This document shows, piece after piece, positions 29,264-38,100 of a stretch of 64,000 nt of DNA; position 1 is the first letter of the stretch, and each line of letters starts with the position of its first letter. Source of the stretch: Pseudomonas saliphila (lineage in GTDB: Bacteria; Pseudomonadota; Gammaproteobacteria; Pseudomonadales; Pseudomonadaceae); NCBI RefSeq assembly GCF_008638345.1, contig NZ_VTVA01000004.1, positions 1 to 64,000 on the forward strand. The letters run 5' to 3'. A program made the position numbers and the translations under genes. The notes under the pieces are model-generated. The model was not told the origin of the DNA. It searched no databases and was given only the letters and a program-made list of their open reading frames with translations.

Positions 29264-30529
29264 TTATTCGTCATCGCTCCTACTCAGTACACGGGCGCCT
29301 TCTGGTGGTACGCCGGCATGGCGAGCATACAAGCGAGTCAAAGGCGCAGCGGTTATGCCGTGCACGAGGATAGATGCGAAAACAATAGCGCTGCCGGCGT
29401 GCCAGAACACTGGCTGGTCCATGTGTTTGTGCGCCAGATTCGCGTAATAGATAGCGGCAATACCGATGGGACCAAACCAGCCAATAAATCTGACATCCGG
29501 CGTGGCCCAGTAGTGCCTCAATGCGGGATACAACATCAGCAATATCGGCGGCCTGCGCAGTATCAGTATCAGCAGCGTCAGGACCAGCAATGGCCAGCCC
29601 AGCTCGATCCACTCGGCAAAAGGTAATGCGATGCCAAAAATGACGAACATCGGCAGCGTGAACAACTTCGCCACGCCCTCCTGAATTTTTTCTTCTTCGT
29701 GTTCGTCATTCTTGTCGCTGACAAGATTGAATGTCAGCCCCGCCAGAAAGACGGAAATGATCGCATCGGCACCGAGCAGCTCGGCGAAACCCAGCGTAAA
29801 CAGCGAAAACGCCACGGAATATCCCAGCAGGGAGGTGTTATCGACCAGCCGATGACGCTCAGCCAATGAGAGCAATCTGGCAGCACAGAAACCAATCACG
29901 CACCCCAGCGCACTCGCGAACACCACGCCGACCAATACCGACTCTAGCAACCACTTGGACCACGCCTCCCCTGGCGCCACCGTCAGCATGAAAATCGGCA
30001 GCATCACGAACAGATAGGCCAGACCGTCGTTGGCACCGGACTCCAGCGAGAGTCCATCACGGATACGCAGCGGCAAGTGCTTTTTGGCGAATGTCCCGGT
30101 CACGATAGTGCTCGCCACCACCGGGTCAGTGGGCGTAACCACCGCGCCGAACAGCAGCGCAGCCCAGAGCGGCAGGCCCAGCAACCAGCCCGCAAGCAGA
30201 GACGAAGCCAGCCACATCGCCAGCATGGCGATCGTCAGCAACACCATCATCGGGCGCCACAAGACTTTCAAACTGTCCCGCTTGATCCGCAGCGCGACGC
30301 CCATCAGGCCGATTGCCAATGTCAGGCGCGACGCCTGCTCGAGTATCGCCGTCTCCTCGCCCCACTCCGCCAGATCAAGCAAAGCCAGCCCGTAGGGTCC
30401 AACAGCAATCCCCACCGCCACCGCCAAGATTGACTCGGTCACCGGGCTTCGTTTGAGCGCCGACGACATCAAGGCAATACCTACTGCGGTTGCTCCCATT
30501 ACCGCGAGAGCAAGATTGAGTTGCTGCAT
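29264..30529 (-). CDS. CPA1-type Na+/H+ antiporter
   Basis: 421 residues and about twelve helices. Antiporter motifs are TPTDPVVAS in helix 4-5 and GLSLESGANDGLAYLF with the Asn-Asp pair that binds the cation. A cytosolic acidic linker (DKNDEHEEEKIQEG) separates two bundles. It exchanges Na+ (or K+) for protons. It ends in a charged tail. A role in halotolerance fits but cannot be shown from sequence. Confidence 0.9.
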   Translation of the reverse strand: MQQLNLALAVMGATAVGIALMSSALKRSPVTESILAVAVGIAVGPYGLALLDLAEWGEETAILEQASRLTLAIGLMGVALRIKRDSLKVLWRPMMVLLTIAMLAMWLASSLLAGWLLGLPLWAALLFGAVVTPTDPVVASTIVTGTFAKKHLPLRIRDGLSLESGANDGLAYLFVMLPIFMLTVAPGEAWSKWLLESVLVGVVFASALGCVIGFCAARLLSLAERHRLVDNTSLLGYSVAFSLFTLGFAELLGADAIISVFLAGLTFNLVSDKNDEHEEEKIQEGVAKLFTLPMFVIFGIALPFAEWIELGWPLLVLTLLILILRRPPILLMLYPALRHYWATPDVRFIGWFGPIGIAAIYYANLAHKHMDQPVFWHAGSAIVFASILVHGITAAPLTRLYARHAGVPPEGARVLSRSDDE

Positions 30530-30592
30530 GGCCGACTCCTGAACGCTATGTCCTTGCGAGGCCGGAGTGGGAGGGAAGTTCCTGCAGAAGCG

Positions 30593-31294
30593 TTAACGCC
30601 CCATATACGTCGACAGCTTATGAACCGCAGCGATCTCCCCGCTCCAGATCATTTCATAGTGACCGGTCTGCACGATTGAAGTGACCGGCTTGGGCGTGAG
30701 CAGGCCCCAGCAGATGGCGTCTGCCCGGCGAACGGAGTGGTAACGGATTGCCGTGGCGCCGGCCTTCCGCGCGCTGCGCCCGAGCAGGCGCGACGCTGAG
30801 TAATCGCTGGAGGAATAGATCGGATCAGTGCGCGGTACGTTAAGCGCATCCACCGCACCTGCCTCGTTGAAGCGAGCGGTGAGCGCGCGAAACACAAAGC
30901 GTTCATAGCGCAGATCCGGAACACGTGACCAGTAGGCTTGCTGATGATGCCTGACCTCGGCGATGGCGGTTTCCACGCAGTCGGCCAGATACAGCACACC
31001 GAAGCTTCCATCACTGAAGCGCGACCCTTCCGGATTGACGTGGGTAAAGGGCGCGGCCGCATAGGAGCATCCGGGTATGCCGAAGGGAATCTCGCTGCGG
31101 GGGATGAGCTCCAGATTGCCGGTCTGGTTCTGGATGCGCGGATTGGTCAGTGCCTGCAGGGCGTACAGATCTTCGAATTCATCGGCGCTGGCCACATCAT
31201 CGAAGATCGCGATGGGCGGAAATTTGGAATTGACCAGCCGATACGCACGGACCGACTGCGCCGGCAATACCTGCAGAGTGTCGATCGCTACCAC
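30593..31294 (-). CDS. RES-domain toxin of a RES-Xre module
   Basis: 233 residues. The RES domain shows the Arg/Glu/Ser set: AYRLVNSKFPP near the N-terminus, YLADCVETAIAEVRHH in the middle, and YSASRLLGRSARKAG later. RES toxins of this type deplete NAD+. The start lies inside the end of the antitoxin gene (7-base overlap), the usual order antitoxin-toxin. Confidence 0.9.
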   Translation of the reverse strand: MVAIDTLQVLPAQSVRAYRLVNSKFPPIAIFDDVASADEFEDLYALQALTNPRIQNQTGNLELIPRSEIPFGIPGCSYAAAPFTHVNPEGSRFSDGSFGVLYLADCVETAIAEVRHHQQAYWSRVPDLRYERFVFRALTARFNEAGAVDALNVPRTDPIYSSSDYSASRLLGRSARKAGATAIRYHSVRRADAICWGLLTPKPVTSIVQTGHYEMIWSGEIAAVHKLSTYMGR

Positions 31295-31689
31295 TGGCTG
31301 CCCCGCAGCACATCAATCCGCTTGAAGGTTTCGTATACCGCCACCATGTCCCCACTGCCCATCACTTCAAGCGGGGAACGACCAAAGAAAAACTCATTGT
31401 CGTTGGGCATGCGCATGAAGCCGTAGAGGTTATCCGGGTTATCAAACACCATCCGCAGCGCCGCGTGGATATTCAGCACCAGGCTGACGCGGGTGAGCTG
31501 ATCCCGATCCAGATTGATCGCTTGCAGACCATCCTTGCGCTTGGCCCGCGCATAGGTGCTGTGCGAGACACGCAGAATAGCCTCCCCCTGCTCGCCAGTG
31601 GCGCCCCACCTGTCCAGAATGGTGACGGCAGCGCGCAGACCGGTAGCAGCGGCGGTTTTATCGGCGGAAACAGCGGCGGTGGTGAGCAT
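31288..31689 (-). CDS. MbcA/ParS/Xre-type antitoxin
   Basis: 133 residues. An Xre-like helix-turn-helix (ATGEQGEAILRVSHSTYARAKR area) is followed by the MbcA/ParS toxin-binding domain (RVSLVLNIHAALRMVFDNPDNLYGFMRMPNDNEFFFGRSPLEVMG). It would neutralise the RES protein and repress its own promoter. Confidence 0.9.
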   Translation of the reverse strand: MLTTAAVSADKTAAATGLRAAVTILDRWGATGEQGEAILRVSHSTYARAKRKDGLQAINLDRDQLTRVSLVLNIHAALRMVFDNPDNLYGFMRMPNDNEFFFGRSPLEVMGSGDMVAVYETFKRIDVLRGSQW

Positions 31690-31707
31690 GAAATCAGACC
31701 CGGATCA

Positions 31708-31732
31708 GAGTGTGTCCTTAAACACTACACTC
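31708..31732. promoter_or_regulatory. candidate operator of the RES-Xre operon
   Basis: The dyad GAGTGT-N13-ACACTC lies 19 bases upstream of the antitoxin ATG (31689), with a nested GTGT/ACAC. Nearby on the minus strand TTGCAG and TAGTGT are 17 bases apart, a plausible promoter. Position fits autorepression. Confidence 0.45.
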
Positions 31733-31783
31733 AAAATATTGTATCTGCAAACACATGGGCGTGTTCCATCACTGCATAACCAC

Positions 31784-32737
31784 CTAACGGAAATGACTCG
31801 GCCCTCCGAGCTCCCCTCCATCACACATGGCGCCAATGACGCAGCCGAGTCGAATCTCGGCATCCTCTGGCTGCAAGGTACTGTGTTCTATACCGAAGCG
31901 CTCACGCAGCAGCGCTTGCATCTGCGGCAATACACCCTGCCACTGCGCCATAGCCTCCAGATCGACATGCGCCGCCAGGGCGTGACTGGTCGATGACAGG
32001 CTCCATATATGCAGATCATGAACCGCAATGACGCCATCGATTTCCGCGAGCGCAAGCCCCACCTCACGGGAGCTGATGCCCTGGGGTACACCCTCCATAA
32101 GCACTCGGGTGACCGCGCCGAGCAGACGTATAGCCGATACCAGAATCAGCAGACACACGACCAGCGAAAGGATCGGATCCATGATGCTGGGCCCGCCGAA
32201 CCAGATAATTGCGCCCGCGGCAATGGCTGCCACCGAGCCGAGCAGATCACCCATCACATGCAGCAGCGCGCCGCGCACATTCATCGTCTGCTCGCCACGC
32301 ATCAACACCCAGGCGACGATAACGTTTACCAGTAACCCCAGCCCACCGATCAGCACTACCGTGCCACCGTCCACCGTCGGGGTGTTCTGCATCCGTTCAA
32401 TCGCTTCAATGCCAATGACGGCGATTACCGCGAACATAAAGAGCACATTGAACAGTGCCCCTAATACCTCGGCCCGCTGCAGGCCAAAGGAGTGCGCGCG
32501 GGACGCGGGCTTGCTCGCCAGCCAGGCACAAAAAGCGCCGACGGCCAGTGACAACGAATCGGTAAACATATGGCCCGCGTCGGACAGCAGCGCCAAGGAG
32601 TTGGCCATCAGACCGCCGATTGCTTCCACGACGGCGAAGCCTGTAGTGAAGATCAAGGCGAACAGCAAGGTTCTGCCACTGCCGTGGCTATGGCTATGGT
32701 GGTGATCGTCGGTATGACTGTGGGCGTGACCGGGCAT
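31784..32737 (-). CDS. cation-diffusion-facilitator metal exporter (CzcD/ZitB type)
   Basis: 317 residues: a His-rich cytosolic N-terminus (HAHSHTDDHHHSHSHGSG), six helices with the metal-site pattern DAGHMFTDSLSLA and the HVMGDLLGSV segment in helix 5, and a C-terminal domain with HDLHIWSLSS. It pumps Zn2+ (and possibly Cd2+/Co2+) out in exchange for protons. GGAG precedes ATG 32737. It stands alone. Confidence 0.94.
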   Translation of the reverse strand: MPGHAHSHTDDHHHSHSHGSGRTLLFALIFTTGFAVVEAIGGLMANSLALLSDAGHMFTDSLSLAVGAFCAWLASKPASRAHSFGLQRAEVLGALFNVLFMFAVIAVIGIEAIERMQNTPTVDGGTVVLIGGLGLLVNVIVAWVLMRGEQTMNVRGALLHVMGDLLGSVAAIAAGAIIWFGGPSIMDPILSLVVCLLILVSAIRLLGAVTRVLMEGVPQGISSREVGLALAEIDGVIAVHDLHIWSLSSTSHALAAHVDLEAMAQWQGVLPQMQALLRERFGIEHSTLQPEDAEIRLGCVIGAMCDGGELGGPSHFR

Positions 32738-32844
32738 GAACAGACTCCGCGTGGCTTCAGTTCATTGAAACCATCCGCGTATCAAAGCGCAAGAAGCAGA
32801 ACACACCCTGAACGCCGGAACACATGTACCGACTCTCACTTTCC

Positions 32845-32937
32845 TTACTCAAGTAAACTGGCGCGACAGCGCTGCAGCCCTGCTCAAGGATTACGTTCGC
32901 TCCGCGATAATTACCCTACTCTCGTAAATCTGTGATA
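32845..32937. promoter_or_regulatory. two candidate repressor sites upstream of the S24-type regulator
   Basis: TTACTCAAGTAA (32845-32856) is a perfect dyad, and CTACTCTCGTAA (32926-32937) matches it at 9 of 12 positions. Spaced pairs of this kind upstream of a phage-type repressor often serve as operators. No functional evidence exists in the sequence. Confidence 0.3.
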
Positions 32938-33003
32938 CCCGTAAGTTCATGATTCAGTCGGGTCGTCTATCGAGCACTCGACACTATGTTAATGAGGAAA
33001 CGA

Positions 33004-33672
33004 ATGACGTCAGGTAGAGCACTTTTAGCCAGCAATCTAAAATTTCTAATGTCCAGCCGACCGGAACTTGCTACTCAGCAGAAGCTCGCGGCAGCCACAT
33101 CAGGTCGGGTAGGACAGACTACAATCGGTCGCATTCTTCGGTGCGAAACAGATGCCGGAGTCGATACAGGGTGGGAGCTCGCGAAGTGGTTCAACTTGAG
33201 TCTTGGCGAAATGCTGAACGCGCATCTCACCTACGACCGAGTAGAGTCATGCTGTTCATTTCCAGAACGCAAAGCGAAAACGAATGCCGTTCCACTTATT
33301 TCATGGACAGCTGTAGGCATGATGCGTGGAGCAGCCAATGCTTTAGCGCCCGAGAATATTGATCTCTGGATTGATCCCCCTTTCCAAGCTGGGGCGGGTT
33401 CCTTCTGCTTGAACCTGGTAGGGCTTGGCATGGCTCCGGATTACCGAGACGGAGAAATCATACTGATCGACCCGACTATCCCAGCTGGACATGGTAGTGA
33501 CATCCTTGTCAGCACAGCTGATGGCAGGGCTATGTTTAGACGACTCCAGATCGCTGAGACCGCAGAACATTATTTCCTCGCCGTGAACCCTGATTTTCCG
33601 GACCGGATCATCAAAGCGTCAGATGATTATGCGATATGTGGCGTATGTACAGGCTCTTGGGTTAAGCGCTGA
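33004..33672 (+). CDS. phage-type repressor with degenerate S24 domain
   Basis: 222 residues from ATG 33004 (GAGG six bases before). The N-terminal helix-turn-helix is atypical (TQQKLAAATSGRVGQTTIGRIL). The C-terminal LexA/CI-like S24 domain is recognisable from VPLISW, FCLNLV, DGEIILIDP and FLAVNPDFP. The usual catalytic Ser in GDSM is Gly142 (VGLGMAP), the usual Lys is Arg179 (MFRRL), and the Ala-Gly cleavage dipeptide is AVG. Self-cleavage is therefore unlikely. It has lower GC than its neighbours and no other phage gene nearby. Confidence 0.85.
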   Translation: MTSGRALLASNLKFLMSSRPELATQQKLAAATSGRVGQTTIGRILRCETDAGVDTGWELAKWFNLSLGEMLNAHLTYDRVESCCSFPERKAKTNAVPLISWTAVGMMRGAANALAPENIDLWIDPPFQAGAGSFCLNLVGLGMAPDYRDGEIILIDPTIPAGHGSDILVSTADGRAMFRRLQIAETAEHYFLAVNPDFPDRIIKASDDYAICGVCTGSWVKR

Positions 33673-33813
33673 CCACCAGGCGCTGACGCTTTACGCTATA
33701 CCTGATCACGTTCAATGAGCGGACAGATCACGGAAATTAAAAAACATATAGGGACTGGGTCCAACCACGTATCTTGATCATCGAGGTTAATCGACTTCCC
33801 TACTTCGCACGCA

Positions 33814-34806
33814 TCAGGTATCCAGGCGCCCTTCTACAAATTGCGTCAGGCGACTGCGCATGAGCCGGCTTTCGCTGCCCAGGTTGGCAATGGGTGTGCC
33901 TTTGAGCTGTTCTTCGGCCAGTTCGGCGCCGACCCCTGCCAGCGCCAGCGGACAGTCGATGGCGAGGGCCAGTTTGCTTAGTTGGCGCAGTACGGCTGAG
34001 GTCGGTGGTACGGGCGCGAATAGCACCAGCGCCTGGGGTTGGATTGATTGGCACAGCAGCGGCAATTCATTGAGCGGTTGACCCGCTGCCAGCACCCGCA
34101 CCGCCCCGTTCTCTGCGCCAAGCAATAACCCGGCGACCAACAGCTCCAACTCGGGACAGTCTTCAGGCACTGCCGCGAACAGCACGCAGCCATCTGCCTT
34201 ATGCCGGGTGAGCTGCAGACGCTGCAGCACGCGAGCGCGAAGAAACGCATCGTAGAACAGCCACTGACTGAGCTGTCCGAAGCCGGACTGATGCATGTGC
34301 TCGCGCCAGACCGGCAGCAAAACCTCTTCGAACACCTGTGACATCGGGTACGTCGAAAATATCTGACCGTACAATTGCTCGAGACGAGGTTCGTCAAATG
34401 TCGACAGTGCTTCACCAATGCTAGCCTGCCATTCACCCCACTCGCCCGGTGTCGAAACGCCGGATGACAGATCTCCGCCTGGCGACCCGCGTCGACTATC
34501 AGCGTCGACAGGCTGGTTGCTGGTGTGAGTCGGTTTGCTTCGCGCAAGCAGACTGCCCACCTTGCTCACCGCGACGCCGCGCTCGGTCCAGGACATGATG
34601 CTACGAATGGTCTCTACATCGCTTTGCGAATAGAGACGATGTCCGCCTTCGGTCCGTACGGGCTGGATCAGTCCATAACGGCGCTCCCAGGCGCGCAATG
34701 TCACCGGGTTGACCCCTGTCAGCCGCACCACCTCACGAATCGGTAACAGCTCAGCGCTGGCTTCGCGCGAAGAAAGGTCAGGTAAAGGCTCAGTTCGTTC
34801 GGTCAT
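33814..34806 (-). CDS. LitR-like (class II) MerR-family regulator
   Basis: 330 residues from ATG 34806. The N-terminal MerR domain is LLPIREVVRLTGVNPVTLRAWERRYGLIQP followed by HRLYSQSDVETIRSI. A variable linker and a C-terminal B12-binding-like domain follow. The His motif that holds adenosylcobalamin in LitR/CarH is absent; the corresponding position is a CPELELLVAGLLL stretch. Such class II proteins sense light through a LOV partner, and a LOV gene is divergent at 35029. A TGTACA site (34841-34846) lies upstream. Confidence 0.88.
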   Translation of the reverse strand: MTERTEPLPDLSSREASAELLPIREVVRLTGVNPVTLRAWERRYGLIQPVRTEGGHRLYSQSDVETIRSIMSWTERGVAVSKVGSLLARSKPTHTSNQPVDADSRRGSPGGDLSSGVSTPGEWGEWQASIGEALSTFDEPRLEQLYGQIFSTYPMSQVFEEVLLPVWREHMHQSGFGQLSQWLFYDAFLRARVLQRLQLTRHKADGCVLFAAVPEDCPELELLVAGLLLGAENGAVRVLAAGQPLNELPLLCQSIQPQALVLFAPVPPTSAVLRQLSKLALAIDCPLALAGVGAELAEEQLKGTPIANLGSESRLMRSRLTQFVEGRLDT

Positions 34807-35028
34807 GTAAAGGGCAACCGTTATGAGTGGATGTCGGCATTGTACAGCGGCAACTCTGAGCCGCCAGCCCATACAAGCGCGGCGGGGGGCGTGGAACACA
34901 GAGTGTAAGGGCACTTTGCTACTGACATCAGCCGATTGCTGAAAAAAGTGGCCCCGAATCTCACGCGAGGAGGCGGCACTCAGGTTGAATTGTTCTAGAA
35001 TGGCGCGACACGCACCGGGGTAAAAACA

Positions 35029-35481
35029 ATGATCAACGCAAAACTGCTGCAATTGGTGGTCGAAGCATCCAACGATGGCATCGTAGTGGCCGAGCAGGAA
35101 GGCGACGACAACATCCTGATTTATGCCAACCCGGCTTTCCAGAGACTGACCGGTTACAAGGTCGACGACATTCTGTATCAGGATTGCCGTTTCCTGCAGG
35201 GCGATGACCGTGATCAACCCGGCCTGGACGCGATCCGCGAGGCGGTCCGGAATCTACGCCCATGCCGCCAGATCATTCGCAACTATCGCCAGGACGGCAG
35301 TGCCTTCTGGAACGAGCTGTCGATCACGCCGGTATTCAATGAGGCTGACCAGCTCACCTATTTCATCGGAATACAGAAGGATGTGAGCGTCGAAGTCGAG
35401 GCGCAAGAGCGGGTGCGTCAACTGGAGGCCGAGGTCGCTGAACTGAAGAACCAGCTGGCGCAGCTGCAAGGTAAAGCCTGA
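35029..35481 (+). CDS. short LOV blue-light photoreceptor
   Basis: 150 residues, essentially one LOV domain with a helical C-terminal coil (QERVRQLEAEVAELKNQLAQL). The photoactive Cys53 is in QDCRFLQG; the FMN-contact residues are in NPAFQRLTGY and RNYRQDGSAFWNELSI. It is close to short LOV proteins of Pseudomonas putida. It has no effector domain, so it probably acts by binding the neighbouring LitR-like regulator, its divergent neighbour. It is separated from a MerR gene by 222 bases. Confidence 0.95.
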   Translation: MINAKLLQLVVEASNDGIVVAEQEGDDNILIYANPAFQRLTGYKVDDILYQDCRFLQGDDRDQPGLDAIREAVRNLRPCRQIIRNYRQDGSAFWNELSITPVFNEADQLTYFIGIQKDVSVEVEAQERVRQLEAEVAELKNQLAQLQGKA

Positions 35482-35825
35482 GTTCAGATCCCCCGCCGAG
35501 CGGTCCGGCGGCCCGATAGCCACGCCACTCCTCTTACCCGTTCGGCGCAGTCACTGGCGCCTCCCCTAAGGCTCGACTCGCGATCGCGGTCGACGTCTTC
35601 TGATTGACCCCGGTGTATTCCCCTCTCTCTTTACGCATCGCGACGGGTGACTGACGTCGCGGCTGCGTCGCTGCCGCGCCTGAAAAGGTGTACACAAAGT
35701 ATCTCCGTGAAAGCTTTACGTATTATTGTACATGTGTGATTATTTGTACAACTTAGCGGATGCCGCTCACGCCGATTTCGGCATCGACCGCTTACTTACA
35801 CGGAACGTCTCACGGAGCATCACCC
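35482..35825. other. 344-base intergenic region upstream of the PAS chemoreceptor
   Basis: A GC-rich CCGCCG/CGGCGG hairpin (35493-35511) follows the LOV gene but lacks a T-tract. Up to about 35688 I see no gene or regular signal. From 35689 the region turns AT-rich and holds three TGTACA motifs, described separately. No small ORF with a good start is visible. Confidence 0.5.
35689..35750. promoter_or_regulatory. cluster of three TGTACA motifs, putative LitR operator
   Basis: TGTACA occurs at 35689-35694, 35727-35732 and 35745-35750. The last two are 18 bases apart, start to start. TGTACA is itself palindromic. The same motif occurs before the photolyase operon and the chalcone-isomerase-like gene. 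Expected chance density for a six-base word is about one per 4 kb. Confidence 0.6.
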
Positions 35826-37154
35826 ATGTTCATGCGCACTCGCACATTCAACGCCGCACTACGGGATAGCCAGTCGCAGCGGGCGGTGCTCGAAGATGAG
35901 CACGCAGCCCTGCGCAGTTCGATGGCCATGATTGAGTTTACCCCAGCAGGCATAGTGCTCGATGCCAGCCCGCTGTTCCTGTCGATGATGGGTTATTCGC
36001 TGGAGCAAGTTCGCGGTCAGCATCACGCGATGCTGTGCGAGCCGTCCTATGCGCACAGTCGCGAGTTTGCCGATCTATGGCAGCGGCTGCGACTAGGCAA
36101 GGGTTTCAGCCAGCAGGTACTGCGCCAGGCGAGTGACGGACGCAAGCTCTGGCTGGACGCCAGCTATATCCCGGTATGTGGTGCAAGCGGCACCGTGCAA
36201 CGGGTTATCAAAATTGCCACCGACGTGACCAGCCGCACACAGCGCTCACAAACCGAGTCCAGCTTTGTACAGGCGGTCGATCGCTCCATGGCGGTCATCG
36301 AGTTCGACCTTGAGGGGCATGTGGTGGACGCCAACGCCAATTTCCTCAAGGTAATGGGTTACCGCCTGGAGGACGTTCGCGGCAAACACCATCGGATCTT
36401 CTGCCAGCCCCACGAAGTAGAGAGTGACGAGTACCGGCAATTCTGGGCCCGACTCAACCGGGGCGAATACAGCTCCGGCTTATTCGCTCGCGTTGGCAAG
36501 CACGGCGCCATCATCTGGTTGCAAGCCACCTATAATCCGCTGTTCGACGCCCAGGGAAAGCTCTATGGCGTCGTAAAATTCGCCACCGATATTACCCGGC
36601 AGGTCGAGCAGCGCGAAACCGAGACGCAGGCCGCCCAGCTGGCCTTCGACACGTCCATGAAGACTGACGCCCACGCAGAACATGGAACCGCAGTGGTTCA
36701 ACAAACCGTCACCGTGGTGCAAAGCATCGCCGACGAGCTCCGCCAGGTAGCCCTCGGCATCAGCGCATTGAGTGCCCAGTCAGAGGAGATTGGCAATATT
36801 GTTGACGCGATCCGCGGTATCGCCGAACAGACCAACCTGCTTGCCCTGAATGCTGCGATCGAGGCCGCGCGCGCCGGCGAACAGGGCCGCGGCTTCGCCG
36901 TGGTAGCCGAAGAGGTCCGCAACCTTGCGCGGCGCACCAGCGAGGCCACCGTCGCCATTACCGAGGTGGTCGGCAAGAACCGCGACCTGGCCAAGCGAGC
37001 AGAAAGCAGCATGCAGTCCGGTACGCTGAAGGCGGAACAGGGCGTGAGCCTGGCCAATCAGGCCGGCTCGGTGATCCTGGATATTCATCGGGGCGCACAA
37101 CAGGTGGTAGAGGTCATCGGCCAGTTTGCCCAGACACTCGATCAGCACCGCTAA
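35826..37154 (+). CDS. PAS-PAS methyl-accepting chemotaxis transducer
   Basis: 442 residues from ATG 35826, with GGAG at 35814-35817. Two PAS domains (about 30-150 and 155-275; [17 protein letters not shown] and [17 protein letters not shown]) precede a soluble MCP signalling domain with the hairpin tip [22 protein letters not shown]...[13 protein letters not shown]. There is no membrane helix, so it senses inside the cell, like BdlA. The signalling domain is short at its C-terminus. Its promoter carries TGTACA motifs, so it could be light-regulated. Confidence 0.92.
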   Translation: MFMRTRTFNAALRDSQSQRAVLEDEHAALRSSMAMIEFTPAGIVLDASPLFLSMMGYSLEQVRGQHHAMLCEPSYAHSREFADLWQRLRLGKGFSQQVLRQASDGRKLWLDASYIPVCGASGTVQRVIKIATDVTSRTQRSQTESSFVQAVDRSMAVIEFDLEGHVVDANANFLKVMGYRLEDVRGKHHRIFCQPHEVESDEYRQFWARLNRGEYSSGLFARVGKHGAIIWLQATYNPLFDAQGKLYGVVKFATDITRQVEQRETETQAAQLAFDTSMKTDAHAEHGTAVVQQTVTVVQSIADELRQVALGISALSAQSEEIGNIVDAIRGIAEQTNLLALNAAIEAARAGEQGRGFAVVAEEVRNLARRTSEATVAITEVVGKNRDLAKRAESSMQSGTLKAEQGVSLANQAGSVILDIHRGAQQVVEVIGQFAQTLDQHR

Positions 37155-37173
37155 GCGGTGCTGTCAGCCGACG

Positions 37174-37932
37174 TCAGGACGCCGGCCAGGCTACCTCAGG
37201 CAAGGCTTCAAAGGCCGGACGGGCGAACAGGTAGCCCTGGAACAGATAGACCCCAAGGCCCTGTAGTTCGCGCAGCTCGCCCAGTGTTTCTATCCCTTCG
37301 GCAATCACTTCAATATTCAGCACACGGCAGACGCCGAGTATTCCCTGAACGATGGCCTTGCGCACCGGATCGGTATCGATGTTGCGCACCAGCGCCATGT
37401 CCAGCTTGATGATGTCCGGCTGGAATTCTGCAAGCAGATTGAGCCCGGCATACCCGGCGCCGAAATCATCAATCGCCGTCTTGAAATTCTGCCGCTGATA
37501 CTCGGTGATGATGCCCTTCAGGTGCTCCTTGTCCACCAGCTCTTCACTCTCGGTGATCTCGAAAATGATCCGCTCGGTAGGAAAGTTGAAGCGTTGTGCG
37601 GCGGCCAGCGTGGCACGGATGCAGGTAGCGGCCTGATATACCGCGTTGGGTAGAAAGTTGATGCTCAACAGGCAGGGCATCTCGAGCCGCGCCGCCAGCT
37701 CCACCGCCTTGACCCTGCATGCCTGGTCGAAGGCATAGCGGTTCTGTTCGTTTACTCGCCCAAGAATAGCCGCGGCACCGCTGCCGTCGGTGCCGCGCAC
37801 TAGCGCTTCGTAGGCGTACAGGCTGTTGTCACGCAGATCAACAATCGGCTGGAAGGCCATGCTGAAGTCGAATTCAAGGGCCTTGCCATCGCGGCAGGAT
37901 TTGCAGGTGGGGTTTGAGGACTGCTCGCTCAT
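37174..37932 (-). CDS. EAL-domain cyclic-di-GMP phosphodiesterase
   Basis: About 252 residues, one EAL domain. Catalytic signs are YEALVRG (EAL), FLPN, EITE, IDDFGAGYAG (two Asp) and VIAEGIET, so it is probably active in c-di-GMP hydrolysis. No BLUF or other sensor domain is fused. A CKSC pair lies near the N-terminus. The start is uncertain: ATG 37932, 37968 or 38088. It diverges from the photolyase operon across the TGTACA region, which could control both. Confidence 0.88.
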   Translation of the reverse strand: MSEQSSNPTCKSCRDGKALEFDFSMAFQPIVDLRDNSLYAYEALVRGTDGSGAAAILGRVNEQNRYAFDQACRVKAVELAARLEMPCLLSINFLPNAVYQAATCIRATLAAAQRFNFPTERIIFEITESEELVDKEHLKGIITEYQRQNFKTAIDDFGAGYAGLNLLAEFQPDIIKLDMALVRNIDTDPVRKAIVQGILGVCRVLNIEVIAEGIETLGELRELQGLGVYLFQGYLFARPAFEALPEVAWPAS

Positions 37933-38001
37933 CAGTAGGAAATATCCATATAAGTAGGAATTAGACATGGGGTCGGACGCCGATACATACGCGTCAAAAC
38001 C

Positions 38002-38088
38002 TGTACGTATCCTTATACAACATACTTGACTTGTACAATATAAACCGTACTCTTTGATAAAGCTGTACAAGATACGCAGCCCGTACAA
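38002..38088. promoter_or_regulatory. divergent EAL/photolyase-operon control region with LitR-type motifs
   Basis: TGTACA lies at 38032-38037 and 38064-38069; one-mismatch copies are TGTACG (38002-38007) and CGTACA (38083-38088). A plus-strand promoter TTGACT (38026-38031), 16-base spacer, TACTCT (38048-38053) straddles the first TGTACA, which fits a repressor site. The 87 bases are AT-rich against the genome background. Confidence 0.65.
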
Positions 38089-38100
38089 GGAGCATACCCC

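Noticed and set aside
35493-35511. Terminator after the LOV gene
   Set aside because: There is a GC hairpin but no T-run, so it is only noted within the intergenic entry.
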